Assembly: GCA_036365145.1 (NCBI GenBank)
Contig: JAEOAD010000420.1
Coordinates: 124,001 to 188,000 of the forward strand
DNA from: Orientallactaga sibirica
Taxonomy: Eukaryota; Chordata; Mammalia; Rodentia; Dipodidae
Direction of reading: 5' to 3'
DNA length: 64,000 nucleotides
Part shown: positions 33,408 through 44,636 of the stretch, in pieces
Layout: each line of letters opens with the position of its first letter
Numbering within the stretch: the first letter of the stretch is position 1
Position numbers and translations under genes: made by a program
Notes under the pieces: generated by a model
Told to the model about the DNA's origin: nothing
The model's input: the letters and a program-made list of their open reading frames with translations, nothing else
The model's database searches: none

Positions 33408-33811
33408 GAAATGAGAGTTAATCAGTGAAATAAAAACACATTAGAAAAACATCTACATATAAGAACATATAGAAGAAAGAATTCCAGGCATGGAAGACTA
33501 TAATAAATTAGACATACATTTAAAAAACACAACAAATAAATGAGCAAGACTTAAACGTTTAAGAACTTTGGTACATATTCAAGAGACCAAATCTATGAAT
33601 GTACAGGGTAGAGTGATTAGTAATAAAGTCTAAAAATATAGACAATACAATAAAATTATAGGAGAAAAAAATTTTAAATTCAAAGAAAGTAATTACTATT
33701 CAAATACAGGGCATTTAGAATACCAGACAGATACAGCCAAATAAGCACCTCTGTACAATATACCATAATAAAAATATCAAAAATGTGATGAAAAAGTACC
33801 ATATTAAAAGC

Positions 33812-34013
33812 TCTGGACATGGAGAAATAGCTTAGCCATTAAGGCACTTGCCTGTGAATCCTTAGGACCCAGGTTCAATTCCCTAGCACCCATGTAAACC
33901 AGATGCACATGGTGGCATATGCATCTGGAATTTGTTTGTGGTGGCTAAGGACACTGGCAATCCCTTTCTCTCCTGCCACATAATAAATAAATTAAAAATT
34001 TAAAAAATATTTT
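33812..34013 (+). mobile_element. tRNA-derived SINE
   Basis: 'ggacatggagaaatagctta', 'catgtaaaccagatgcacat', 'gcatctggaatttgtttgtg' and 'aataaataaattaaaa'. Confidence 0.85.
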
Positions 34014-34095
34014 TAAAGCTTTAAGGGAAAAATATCTATGAACCTACTAAAGTGAGCACATCAGAGTAATAAAATAACAACTCCAAAAGCAAAAA

Positions 34096-34138
34096 ATAAA
34101 ATAAAATAAAATAAAAAAATAAAATAAAATAAAATAGC
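34096..34138 (+). repeat. (AAAAT)n microsatellite
   Basis: Eight or so AAAAT units with one AAAAAAT irregularity. Confidence 0.85.
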
Positions 34139-34243
34139 ATCAAGATTGCTATATTTATATGAGTTATCTTTTACAATTGACTAAGATATAAAAACATTCC
34201 AAGAAAAGCTCAAACTAAGACAGTTCATAGGATCCAAAGTCAG

Positions 34244-34628
34244 TGTGGTAGTTTGAATAAATGGCCCCCAATATATTCAATGTTTTATTAATTTATAGTT
34301 TGCATCTACAGTCACCTTTCTAGAGGCAATGTCACTGGGTGGTTCTTAAGGTGTGGTGATGGTTTGAGATTCCATTGTAAAGATATGCAAAGTGTGTCTA
34401 ATGGGAGTTCCTGAAGTGTGCTGTGGTTTTTGGCTGTAGCTTTGCTCTGTGTGCTGTGTGGCTGGTTGGCTTTTCTCGCTCTGCTTGGCCCTGTGAAGGC
34501 AGACCAGCTTCTTCTGCCATTATGGAACTTCCTCTGGATCTGTAAGCTTCAATAAATAATATCCCTTCCTCCATAACTGTGCCTGGTCTGGAAATTTCAT
34601 CTCAGCAAACCTGAAGCTGTCTGCTACA
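34244..34628 (+). mobile_element. Solo LTR, MaLR/ERVL-like, perfect 5-bp TSD
   Basis: Starts TGTGGTAGTTTGAATA and ends TGTCTGCTACA. GTCAG flanks it exactly at 34239-34243 and 34629-34633. It carries AATAAA in 'cttcaataaataatatccc' about 75 bp before the end. Copies of the family lie at 38199, 42552, 52428 and, more diverged, 61431. Confidence 0.85.
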
Positions 34629-34633
34629 GTCAG

Positions 34634-36345
34634 TAACATAGAAAATATCTAAAGGAAGTCTATGCAGAATGAAGAAAAAGATGGTATTATTCATGACAGC
34701 ACAAGACAGAATAAATTTCAGGCCAGGAGAAAGATAAAGTGAAGTTATGAAGGAATCTATCATGTCCGACATAGTAAATCAGCAGACCCCTGATACAGAA
34801 GAGAGAAGAGTATTAATAATAATTCAAACAAACAAAATAACCACTAGTAAATAGCAATTTGAAAACTCTATTCAATAATACCATTAAATGTACTTAGCTC
34901 ATCTTTGAAAAATACATACTTATCAACTGTCCTAGAACACACTTAAATCTGAACGACTCCTAAACTCTGAGATCCAAATCATTAGGTTAACATAAACCAA
35001 GCAGAAGACAAGCTCAAGAAACTATTCTGATATTGGATAAAATAGAATCCAACCCAAAACTAGTGAGAAGGCCCTTGCCTGTGAGTAAAGAGAGTGATTC
35101 ATCAAGAAAATATAAATTATAAATAAATTCAATGTATTTTCTAACTCAAATTTCATAAAATATACACTAAAATGGCAGCAAAATCAGATTGATATTGATA
35201 TACTCAAAGTGAGAGACATAAATACCCCAGTCCCTTCTTTCAAGGGATCATCAAAACTGAAAATAAACCAAAAACTTCTGAGTAAACTATGCCATCAGCC
35301 AATTGGATTTAACAGTTGAGTACAAATACTCCATCCTTCAGATACAAAACACTCACTCTTCTCATCAGCCCATCAGTCTCTCACTAAAACTGATAACTTT
35401 ATAGCCATAAAAGTGCTTTAGTCAATACAAACAACCAGAAGCTTCCTTTTATCATGTCAGGTCATAGTAACCAGTGGAGTGAAACTGGAAACTAATATCC
35501 AGAAAAAAAGAAACACAGACAATACACACATAGGTAAAGAATGAAGAATGAACTTGAACAAATTTTGGATCTTTGAAGAAATTAGGTAGGAAATTGCAAA
35601 AAGCTTCAAATCAAAGTGAAAATGATTGCACAACCTATGAGAAACTCTGAGATATAAATAATTCAATTCTACAAAAATATTTTGTAGGGAGATTAAGAAA
35701 ATAAAAGATCTTAAATAAGTAACCAAATGGATATTAATAGCAAAATAATAACAAGGGTCTAGAAAATCAAGAACGGGCCAAATCTAAACACATTAGGTGG
35801 CAGGACTAATAAACAGCAGTGGTAAAGCCAGTAAGATAAAGACCAAAGAACAGTATCTGGAATCAGCTTCTTTGAAAGGACAACAATGTTTCAATCCTCT
35901 ACACAAACTAACCAAAATAAGAAAGAAAATACCCAAATTAATGAAATTAAAGATGAACATGGTAATATTGCAGTGATTCTAAAAAATCCAAGATTTGTTA
36001 GGGGATATGCTGCAAACTTATGTTCCAAAATACTGCAAAACTGATAAGAAATGGATAAACTTTAAACATATATGACATACTAAGTTTAAATTTGTGGATG
36101 TATAAACATTAAACTAACTCAGGGCAAGCAATGAGATCAAACCTGAATTTATAAGTGTTTTCACAAAGAATAGCCCAAGTCCAGACAGATCTAATGCTGC
36201 ATTCTATCAAACTTTAAAAGATCTAACACCAGTACTCCTCAATCAGTTCCACAAAATAAAAAAGGAAGGAACGCTATAAAATTCATATGAAGCGTGTATA
36301 ATCCTGATGTCAAAAACCAGATAAACACAAGACAGACAAATGTAA
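34634..36345 (+). mobile_element. Degraded old LINE-1 ORF2 region
   Basis: Reads in sense as fragments of L1 ORF2. The segment near 35455 ('atcatgtcaggtcatagtaa') corresponds to the endonuclease C-terminal SDH region. The segment at 36170-36300 ('agcccaagtccagacagatc', 'gctgcattctatcaaacttt', 'gatctaacaccagtactcct') corresponds to the SPGPDG-FYQ-LTP start of the reverse transcriptase. Every frame is broken many times. Confidence 0.65.
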
Positions 36346-36611
36346 ATATTTTCCTAATAATGTCAACATAAGTTACATGAGTGCACATTTCTAGCTGCAC
36401 ACTCATGTTAGTGAAGACATTGAATGTGAGACTCTAACTCAGAAAGTTAAGGAGAAGGTTAAAATATCATGAAATACTGATAAGAGACACTACAAACCTG
36501 TGAGAAGAGTCCAGTGCATCACTTTTAAATACATGGTTTGAACTGGTTTTAAATACTTTTAAATACACGGTTTGAACATATGTATATACACACATATGTA
36601 CATATATGCAA

Positions 36612-36613
<2 letters not shown>
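36346..36613. other. Intergenic with a short tandem copy
   Basis: 'acttttaaatacatggtttgaac' type text occurs twice within 35 bp (near 36520 and 36555). No gene. Confidence 0.5.

Positions 36614-36692
<79 letters not shown>
36614..36692 (+). repeat. (AC)n(TA)n microsatellite
   Basis: About 18 AC units followed by TA units with a TGTGTG interruption. Tyr/Ile and Thr/His frames here are artefacts. Confidence 0.9.
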
Positions 36693-37228
36693 AAATCAGC
36701 CAGCCTGAACTGGATCACATGCAGACTCTTAGACAAGATGTCAGAGTAACTATCAGCCTTGACTGATGAAAGAGCTTCAATGCAGAGGTCAAAAGTTTAC
36801 CTTGTGTTCCAAAGTGGAAGCTTAATGTGGTTGACTAAAGCATCAGATTTGTTCTTGGAAGTCTCAAGTATTTTCTATGAAATTTCAGAAAGATGAAAGT
36901 TTTGTTTCCAAAAATTATTATCCCCCTCTCTCTCATGCACATTGAGGTCTAGTAATGTCAGGTCCATCCTATGGGATATATTTCAAGGCACTCACAGAAG
37001 TGATTGATCCTGCATTTAACTTAAGTTCTTCAGTGTTAATCCTCCTTCTTGGCATTGTGGCCATTTTGGGTTAAAGGAACTGACCCAACACTCCAGTTTG
37101 CACACCATGTGCTTCATGTTCCATTCTATGTTTTTCAGATCTATTAGTATATTGGATTTTACATATATTGCATCAGAGTAAAATAATATTAACTCATTAT
37201 GATTTGAAAATTTTTTAAATTATATATT
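36693..37228. other. Intergenic, no feature seen
   Basis: No gene or recognised repeat. Confidence 0.45.
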
Positions 37229-37560
37229 GAGGTTGGGGAAATGGAGTTTGGATCACTAGAACTGACATTAATGTTGGGTGAGGGTGGCATGTCTCCCATC
37301 ACCCTGTTCTAGGCAGAAAAATGCAGGGAATCCCATGGGGTTAGCTGGCTAGCTAGACTAGCTGAATTAACAAAACTATGGGTGTAGGTAAAGACCATGC
37401 CTCAGTAGGTAACATGCAGAGTGGTCAATAAATACACCTAACATGAACCTCTGGCTTCCAAGTACATGTGCACTTGCACCCAATGTCACATGTGTGCTCA
37501 CAGGCATTAAGACATGCATGCATGCACATGTACAAAGTATACATATGAATACATAGGCAA
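37229..37560 (+). mobile_element. RSINE/B4-type SINE, near full length
   Basis: The ID-like head is modified ('ggttggggaaatggagtttg'), followed by 'ggtggcatgtctcccatcac', 'agggaatcccatggggttag', 'tagactagctgaattaacaa', 'catgaacctctggcttccaa' and a CACATG-rich end. This is the order of the long rodent B4-class elements. Confidence 0.65.
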
Positions 37561-37627
37561 AACTTACATATTATAACATGATAAAGCAGCTATATGCTGC
37601 CAAGTTGAATAGTACTAAAAAAAAAAA

Positions 37628-37717
37628 TGGTCAGTTGTGGTGGCACACGCCAGTAGGATATTGCTGCAGTGGCAGGATGATCGGAAGTTCAAGGCCAGAC
37701 TCAGCTACGTATTTTCT
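37628..37717 (+). mobile_element. B1 fragment
   Basis: 'cagttgtggtggcacacgcc' and 'gaagttcaaggccagactca' are B1 5'-half phrases. The 3' half is absent. Confidence 0.55.
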
Positions 37718-38198
37718 TCCTACTGCTTTTTCACAACCACAGCATACCACACCACACAGTTCAAACAGTAACACACCAAAACACACACACACCCCACACA
37801 CAAAATGGACATGATGTACTTTCAAGTAAGAAGAAAAATACAATGAATTTCATACAAAATAAGCTGGCCTGTTCACATCTCTGCATCAAGCTGTATTTTA
37901 TTAACTTATGCTAAGTAGAAAATGATAGATTTGATCATAATATTCTCATATATGCATATTTACTTTGACCATATTTACTAACCATTACTATCACTTATCT
38001 TCTGTGCCATATAATCCCTAATAACCTTTGAGGATTTGTTTCTCTATATTTCATATTTGAGAGAAATATGTGATGCTTTTATCTGAGTCTGTCTTCATTC
38101 ACTCAGCATGATGAGAGTTAATTCCATCCATTTTCCTGTTTTGTAATAGCTGAGTAAAGCTCCATTGTTTATATATGCATGTATATGTAATCTCCTCA

Positions 38199-38574
38199 TG
38201 TGGCAGACAGCTTCAGGTCACTGAGATGAACTTCCAGACCAGGCACAGTTATGGATGAAGGGATATTTATTGAAGCTGACAGATCCAGGGGAAGTCCCAT
38301 AATGTCAGAAGATGCTGGCCTTACTTTCATTGGTCCAAGCAGGGCGGGGGGGACACAAGCCAAAAGCCACACTATATAGCACACTTCAGGAACTCCAGAT
38401 GGAATTAGGGACTCTGCATATCTTTAGATTGGAATTGTAAACCCACCACCACACCTTAGAGTTGGACCATAAGATCTACCCAGTGACACTTCCTCCAACC
38501 AGGTGGCTGCAGATCCAAACTGCAAACTAATAAAACATTGAATATATTGGGGGCCATCTATTCAAATGACCACA
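38199..38574 (-). mobile_element. Solo LTR, same family as 34244
   Basis: Starts TGTGGCAGACAGCTTCAGG and ends ATTCAAATGACCACA, the reverse of the 34244 copy and very similar along its length. Flanks CCTCA and CCTGT agree at only three of five bases, so the target duplication is eroded. Confidence 0.8.
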
Positions 38575-38785
38575 CCTGTCTTATCTAGTCTTTTGTTGAT
38601 AGTTTTCTTGGATGACTTTTAAAGTTCCATACTATGAATAGTGCCACATTAAACAAGGGTATTGAAGTAACTCTATGGTATTCTGACTCGATTGCTCAGT
38701 GTACATGCCAAGGAGAAGCATAGCAGATGATATGGCAGTTCCGTTTTTAGGTTTGTGAGAGACTGCCTTACTAATTTTCATACTG

Positions 38786-39660
38786 TGTGGGGATGAGCTA
38801 TAAGAATGCATTGTGGTAATGGACTATAAGAATGAAATATGGGAAAGAACTGAAAATTTTTCTTATGTACCTTATAAATAGTTTCTGAGGTATTACTGAT
38901 GAGAGATGTTAAATTTCTTGCCTGTAATTTGTTCTAAAGTTAACCTCGCAACTGTGTAATCTTCCTGTTTAAAACAATGTGACTAGGTTTCCTCTGTCTT
39001 CATGAACCTTAGGCGTGAACAACACAGATGACCAATATTGATAAGCAATATTTATAGATGCTGACTAATATTTAGATATGCTCTATCCTCCTTTCCTCAG
39101 AGACCTGGTGAGACTCTCCACTCAGAACAAATATGTGTAAGAAGTGCTGATCATAGCTTTTAATACAACAAGGTCAGTAGCACTGGGCCTACAGGTCTGT
39201 TGAAGTCAACAAGTGGGCTTTATGTGATTACTCTTATGATCAGAGTGTATGTGTGTACTGTATCAGCAGAGTTCAGCAGGCCATACCCCTAAATCCCTTC
39301 TATTAACAAATATTTAAGGTTTATTTAAAGTTAAAAGTTCCTTATCATTTGCTCACGCAATGTACTACTGGTTTTTGTCTGTCCAATAAAAGTGCCAATG
39401 AGTAAGTCACAGTAATATCAGAGCATCTATTACAGCAGATACAGCAGGTTTGCCAATGTTTGAAACTAAACTTCTCTTCAGTTTCCTTTGATTTCAGGCT
39501 AATGCTAGAAGCAGCTAGCCCACTGAGGTATGGGTTTAGCAGGGGTTAGCTCTCTCTCATAACAGACTCTGACTTAAAAGCAATGTGGTCACTTCAGATA
39601 GGAAAGTTTCAGAGGTTACTATTCACTAAATTTGGGGCTGTGTCCTCCTCAAATATTACA
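38786..39660 (+). mobile_element. LTR-like insertion in L1, probable ERV LTR
   Basis: TGTGGGGATGAG starts the block and AAATATTACA ends it. ATACTG (38780-38785) and ATTCTG (39661-39666) agree at 5/6. L1 sequence is continuous across it. Its first 380 bp match the reverse of 13019-13490. AATAAA occurs in 'gtccaataaaagtgcc'. Length 875 bp suggests an ERV class II LTR; class is inference. Confidence 0.55.
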
Positions 39661-39742
39661 ATTCTGACTGTTTCATTTAGCATCCCCATCAACTATATAT
39701 AAGGGAGACCATTTTCCTCATCCTTTCTAGCATTTGCAGTGC

Positions 39743-39771
39743 TTTTTTTTTTTTTTTTTTTTTTTTTTTTT
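39743..39771. repeat. Poly-T tract
   Basis: A homopolymer of about 29 T within the L1 3' remnant. Confidence 0.9.
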
Positions 39772-40204
39772 CTTCAGGAAGTCATCATGGCATGAGTGAG
39801 AAGAAATCTTAATGTAGTTTTGACTGGCATTCACTTGATAGCTAAACATGTTGAACATTGTTTCATGTGTTTACTGGCAATTTTGTCTTCTTTGGAAAAG
39901 TGTCTGTTCAGTTTATTTGTTTATTTAATGAATGATTTGTACCTTTGGTGTTTAAATTTTTTAGCCATGTAAATATATAGACATTAATCTTTTAACACTT
40001 GATTCTTGGGAAGGATTATTGTTAGGTTTGGTTTTGGCACAAGGACAGAAAGAGGAAGACAAAGGAGAGCAGCTCTTCACAAATGCGGGCCTGTGGAAGG
40101 TATTTCAGGCAGAGGATCACAAGGCCATGCTCTACAGACTAGGGAAGTTACAAAGCTAGATGGAATATTGCAATTACCTACATGTTACTACACATACATC
40201 CAAC

Positions 40205-41150
40205 CAAAAGCAGCTTATGAAAGGAAAGGGACAGTTTCAGGTTTACAGAATCCAGGAGAAATACGATTAATAGTGGAAGAAGCTGGCTGTCTTCCATAGA
40301 CCATAGGAAAGGCACTAACAAACAGCCAGAAAATGCAAACTGCCAGAGCACCAACTACTCTTTACATATCATAAGGCTGGGCTACAAGATTCTCCCCAGT
40401 GATATACCTACCTCTTCCCCAACAGGGCTCTGCCCACTGGGGACTCAAGTTGCATGCTCAATCTTGATCAAAAATGCCTGTGTCTATGGGGGTCATACAT
40501 TCAAACCACAACATTTTATCCTTGGGCCCCATAGACTCCTGACCATTTCACAATGAAAATTGTACTCAGACGAACCACTAAGTTCTGTCTCTCCTGGTGC
40601 CTAGTGAAGCTACCATTGCACATGAGTTTCTCATCTTTTAGTTCCCCTCCCCAGGTCCATTTGCATGTTTCTCTGGATGCCTAATGGAGTCATGATGTCA
40701 CAGATGAAATTCTTATACCACAGTGCTCTTCCCAAACAGCCCATGCCTGGATGCCCCATCCAAGAGCCTGGTAGAGACAATCCTCTGCAAGTGAGTTCCC
40801 TATTTGGAGCACCATCTCCCTTGCACTTCATCCACTTATAAAAGTAGCTACACCACCCCACTCAGTGTGCATGGATGAATACACATCATCTTGCTTCTTA
40901 CTACAATGCCTTGCACAGCCCATAGGTAATTGGCCTCCACACCATTGCTTACATGAGCACTCCATATGTAAGCCTAATACTCCACCTAGCTCATGCGCAT
41001 CCTCTGACCATACCATGACCTTCTGTGAGCCCCAGCATACTTGACAAGGAAACAGAATGTCAATAGATGGACAAGTCCAAACACAACATGAGAACACAAA
41101 CATGACAACACATTCCCACCAAGAATGCCCTTTCCAGTAGTAGATGTCTC
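40205..41150 (-). mobile_element. MaLR-type LTR with internal sequence
   Basis: An LTR in reverse (about 40205-40514, ending 'cattcaaaccacaaca') is followed by 40515-40695, which is the reverse complement of 41655-41850, and then by non-coding sequence to about 41150. In both places the shared block adjoins the TGTGGT...TTTGAATG start of the LTR, so the block is probably the 3' end of the internal region. A 145-codon minus-strand frame at 40828-41265 has no recognisable family. Confidence 0.5.
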
Positions 41151-41159
41151 CCATAACAG

Positions 41160-42551
41160 CTACTGAAAAATGATTGCAGACAAAGAATTCCACAGAAAGA
41201 TTATGATAAATATATGCAGTAAATGTGAATAAGCAACTGAATGAAATCCAAGAAAGCTCAAACAAACAAGTGAAAGAATTCCATAGATACCTTGAAAATA
41301 TTTCAAGAAGACATGAACAATTGCCTGAATGAATTCCAAGAGGTCATAAGTAATCAAATAATGAAATGAGAATGTCAAACCAAGATGGGTAAATGGAACT
41401 TAATAAAGAGATAGAAATGCTAGCTGGGTGTGGTGGCAATAGAGCAAGACCCTACCCCCCCCAAAAAAAAAAGACATAAAAGGCTAATGAAAATGCAAAC
41501 AAAAATGAAAAATACAATAACTCAAATAAAATCTCTCTGGAAAGCCAATAGAATAGACAATTTGGAGGACAGAAGAACATCAGGACTCAAGGATGAGGTA
41601 GGGAAAACATATAAGGGTGTCAAAAATTAATGACCAATTTTACAAAAGTAGAAGTAGAACATTGTGACTCCACTAGGCATCCAGAGAAACATGCAAATGA
41701 ACCTGGGGAGGAAAACTAAAAGATGAGAAACTCACTTGCAATGGTAGCTTCACTAGGCACCAGGAGAGACAGATCTTAGTGGTTAGTCTCAGTAAAGTTT
41801 TTATTGTGAAATGGTCAGGAGTCTATGGGGCCAAGGATAGAATGTGGTTGTTTGAATGTATAGCCCCATAAATACTTGGAAAGAACAACTGTTCAAATTA
41901 TGGTCATGCAAGAAGAAAGACTTCAGGTCAATGTCACAGAAAATATTTTAATAAAATTAGAGTGCATGTTTCACAAATCTAAGGAAAGAGATGACCATCC
42001 AAGTAATAGAGGCATGGATTCCACCAAACAGACAGGACTAGAAAAGGAATTCTTCACATCATATTATAGTCAAAATGCTAAAAACACAGAACAAGGAAAG
42101 GGTACTGAAAGCTACAAGAGAGCAACATCTTATCACATATAAAGGCAAGTTCATTAGAATGTCACCTAAATTTTCAATGGAAATTCTAAAAGCCAGAATA
42201 ACTTGTTCAAAAAATAAAATAAGAACTTTTGTTTCGGGAGGCAGAGGTAGGAGGATCGCCGTGAGTTCAAGGCCACCCTGAAAATAAGACCCTACCTCGA
42301 AAAACCAAAAAAATAAATAAATAAATAAAAATAAAATAAAATATAAAACCTAATCTTCAAACTCAAACTACTATACTCACCAAAATTATCTCTCAAAGTA
42401 GGAGAAAAACTTTTCATGATAAAAGGATGCTAAATGAATTTATGGGCACCGAGACAGGCCCTGCAGAGAACACTAGATGGAATGAATACTTCACATTGCA
42501 GAGAAAAATAAATGCATTTAAGATGCTACTTAAGAAAAAACAAATCATAAC
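41160..42551 (+). mobile_element. L1 ORF1 region, broken
   Basis: Lys/Glu/Gln-rich, coiled-coil-like text ('actgaatgaaatccaagaaa', 'aatttggaggacagaagaac') and then 41876-42540 with 'ccaagtaatagaggcatgga', 'ccaaacagacaggactagaa' and 'tatagtcaaaatgctaaaaa', in the order of an L1 ORF1-side region. A B1 stub (about 41421-41470) and a MaLR fragment (41655-41875) interrupt it. Frames are short. Confidence 0.55.
41655..41875 (+). mobile_element. MaLR-type fragment, inverted copy of 40490-40695
   Basis: About 190 bp complementary to 40515-40695, then only the first 25-30 bp of the LTR (TGTGGTTGTTTGAATG...). It ends abruptly against L1 sequence at 41876. Confidence 0.7.
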
Positions 42552-42857
42552 TGTGGTAGTTTGAATGCATGTCCCTCAGTCAATGCAGGAGTTTTATTAA
42601 AGCTTGCAAGTTGGTGTCACTGTGGGTGGCTCCTAGGGTCCAGCCCTAAGGTGTGGGGGTGGACCCAGAACTGCAGTTCTACCTGCGCTTGTAATGCTGA
42701 TGGTGGTGGTTGCTTTTCTCTCACTGTATAAACTGTCAAAGTGGACCAACCTCTACCATTTTGGAACTTCCTGTCTATCTCTATGCATCAATAAATCCTT
42801 TCCTATCATAACTGTGTCTAGTGTGGAGGCTTATCCAACCTGAGGCTATCTACTACA
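42552..42857 (+). mobile_element. Solo LTR with perfect 5-bp TSD
   Basis: Starts TGTGGTAGTTTGAATG and ends TATCTACTACA. ATAAC flanks it exactly at 42547-42551 and 42858-42862. It is shorter (306 bp) and more diverged than the 34244 copy. AATAAA lies in 'gcatcaataaatcctttcc'. Confidence 0.85.
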
Positions 42858-43200
42858 ATAACTAAAGCTAGAAGCAAATGAACCAAAAGAAGTTAAGCAA
42901 ATGACAACTAAGAAAACACCAAACTCCACAAAATCATCAATATAACAGGAATTAGCACAGACTTTTTAATAATAATTCTGAATACGAACGGTCTCAATTT
43001 CCTAAGCAAATGACACAGACTAACAGAGAGAATCAGAAGAAAGCCTCCATCATGTTGCTGCTTTTGGGTGAAAAAAAAAATCTTGGAGAGATATGGAATG
43101 GAGGGAAGATATCTCAAAATAATAAAGACTACATCATACTAAATAGACAAAACCTTGAAATATTTCCACTAACAGTAATATATAGAACCAGACAATAGTC
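42858..43200 (+). mobile_element. L1 ORF2 start, internally deleted
   Basis: The ITLN-NGLN endonuclease start is readable near 42960-43000 ('aataattctgaatacgaacg'). By 43080-43190 the text corresponds to a downstream reverse transcriptase or later block, so most of ORF2 is missing. Confidence 0.5.
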
Positions 43201-43828
43201 TTCACTTTTTTCACTGCTTTTTAATGCTTCAAGTCTTCCCTTAGGTGGGGAAAGTTACTATGGCTATTTGTCTAAATGGACATGCTGTACCTGTCAAATT
43301 GCCGTCTGTTTATGCCTGTATATTACAGCTTTTCTCACTTTTGCTTAGAAAAACTTCTTACTGCAGGTGGCACTGGCAACTAGGGAGTCCCAAGACTTGG
43401 CAAGTTGATGAAAAGTAACAGTTCAGCTCTAGGAACTGGACAAGGTATCTATCACACCTACCAAGGCTCAGAAAACATTCTAGACAAGATGACAGAAAAA
43501 TCATTAGTTCTGCTTTCAGTGCTCATCATAGAAGCTTCCTTTTGGACATGGATATGGATACTGAGGACTCAAATTCCTTTAAAATGCTGGAAATAAGAGG
43601 CTAGTGAGAAGTTAGTGATAAATTAAATATCTCTATCACTGGCCCCCAGGTTCAGGGGGCCTCACAGAAGAGGGGATCAAAAGCATGTAATTTGGAGCAC
43701 TATCATTTGGATATGAAGAGACTTTCATGATTTCACAGTGGATGGCATTAATTCCACAAGTCCTGGGCAATATTGAGCTATCAACATTTTGACATAGAGA
43801 GTTGAGGAGGACAAGAATAAGATGTCAA
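43201..43828. other. Gene-free, possible retroelement tail
   Basis: 'cagttcagctctaggaactg', 'ctaccaaggctcagaaaaca' and 'ctcacagaagaggggatcaa' recall the non-autonomous elements at 14740 and 63486, too weakly for a firm call. Confidence 0.35.
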
Positions 43829-44010
43829 GGACTGGAGAGATGGCTTAGCTGTTAAGGCGCCTGCCTGCCAAGCCTAAGAAAGCTGGTTGGATTCTCCAGG
43901 TCCCATGTTTAGCCAGACATAAAGTGATGCAAGGGCACAATGCCACACTTGCCCACAAGGGGGGCACACATCTGGAATTTGTTCACAGCTGCTGAGAGGC
44001 CACTGGTGCA

Positions 44011-44045
<35 letters not shown>

Positions 44046-44079
44046 TCCTGTTTGTCTCTCAAAAAAAAAAAAAAAAAAA
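43829..44079 (+). mobile_element. tRNA-derived SINE with 16-bp TSD
   Basis: Long-body variant with (CT)n and a 20-A tail. AAGAATAAGATGTCAA (43813-43828) and AAGAATAAGATGCCAA (44080-44095) flank it with one mismatch. Confidence 0.9.
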
Positions 44080-44381
44080 AAGAATAAGATGCCAAAAAAA
44101 AAAAAAAGGATTGCTTGGAAATCAGAGGATATTAAGTAGAGTGGGAATGATGTAAGGTAAACAAAAATAGGGTAAATAGGGTTCAAGTATGAAAATTAGC
44201 TATAAAAATAAATTACACTATCACTAAAACAATCACATGCTGACAGGGAAGCATATATCAACAAAGTGGACAGCAGTCAACCAATCTAGAACCATGTTTA
44301 TTCAATCTTTTCCATAAAGCACACAGGTAAAAGTAAAAGTGAAGAACATTAAATTATCAAATGTTGTAATAATAGATATTT

Positions 44382-44427
44382 AAAAATATTTTATTTTTTT
44401 ATTTTGATAGAGAAAGAGGGAAAGACT

Positions 44428-44473
<46 letters not shown>

Positions 44474-44624
44474 GAGAGAGAATGGGCACACTAAGGCCTC
44501 AAGCCACTGCAAATGAATTCCATCCCTTGTGCCTCTGGCTAATGTGGGCCCTGGGGAATTGAACCTGGGTCCTTTGGCTTTGCAGGCAAATGTCTTAACT
44601 GCTAAGCCATCCCTCCAGCCCCAG
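44382..44624 (-). mobile_element. tRNA-derived SINE with 12-bp TSD
   Basis: TAATAGATATTT flanks it at 44370-44381 and 44625-44636. It includes a long (GA)n run and 'taactgctaagccatccctc'. Confidence 0.9.
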
Positions 44625-44636
44625 TAATAGATATTT

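Larger units (their letters stand above)
33408..34238 (+). mobile_element. L1 ORF1-side remnant, diverged
   Basis: Phrases such as 'gcatttagaataccagacag' and 'cagccaaataagcacctctg' follow the order of the better-preserved L1 ORF1-side segment at 41876-42540. A SINE is inserted at 33812. Confidence 0.4.
37870..40000 (-). mobile_element. Old LINE-1 3' region split by two LTRs
   Basis: Reverse L1 3' sequence is readable in three pieces: 37900-38198 ('cattcactcagcatgatgag', 'tgtaatagctgagtaaagct'), 38575-38785 ('ctatgaatagtgccacatta', 'gatgatatggcagttccgtt') and 39667-39990 ('agcatccccatcaactatat', 'acatgttgaacattgtttca'). Between them lie LTRs at 38199-38574 and 38786-39660, so the L1 is the oldest layer. 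Confidence 0.7.

Noticed and set aside
36467..36766. Tyr/Ile/Cys/Val and Thr/His-rich frames
   Set aside because: Translations of the (AC)n(TA)n tract.
40828..41265. 145-codon minus-strand open frame
   Set aside because: Cys/Trp-rich, with no recognisable family, no conserved start context, and it runs across the boundary between MaLR-type sequence and L1 ORF1 text. Treated as chance in repeat DNA.
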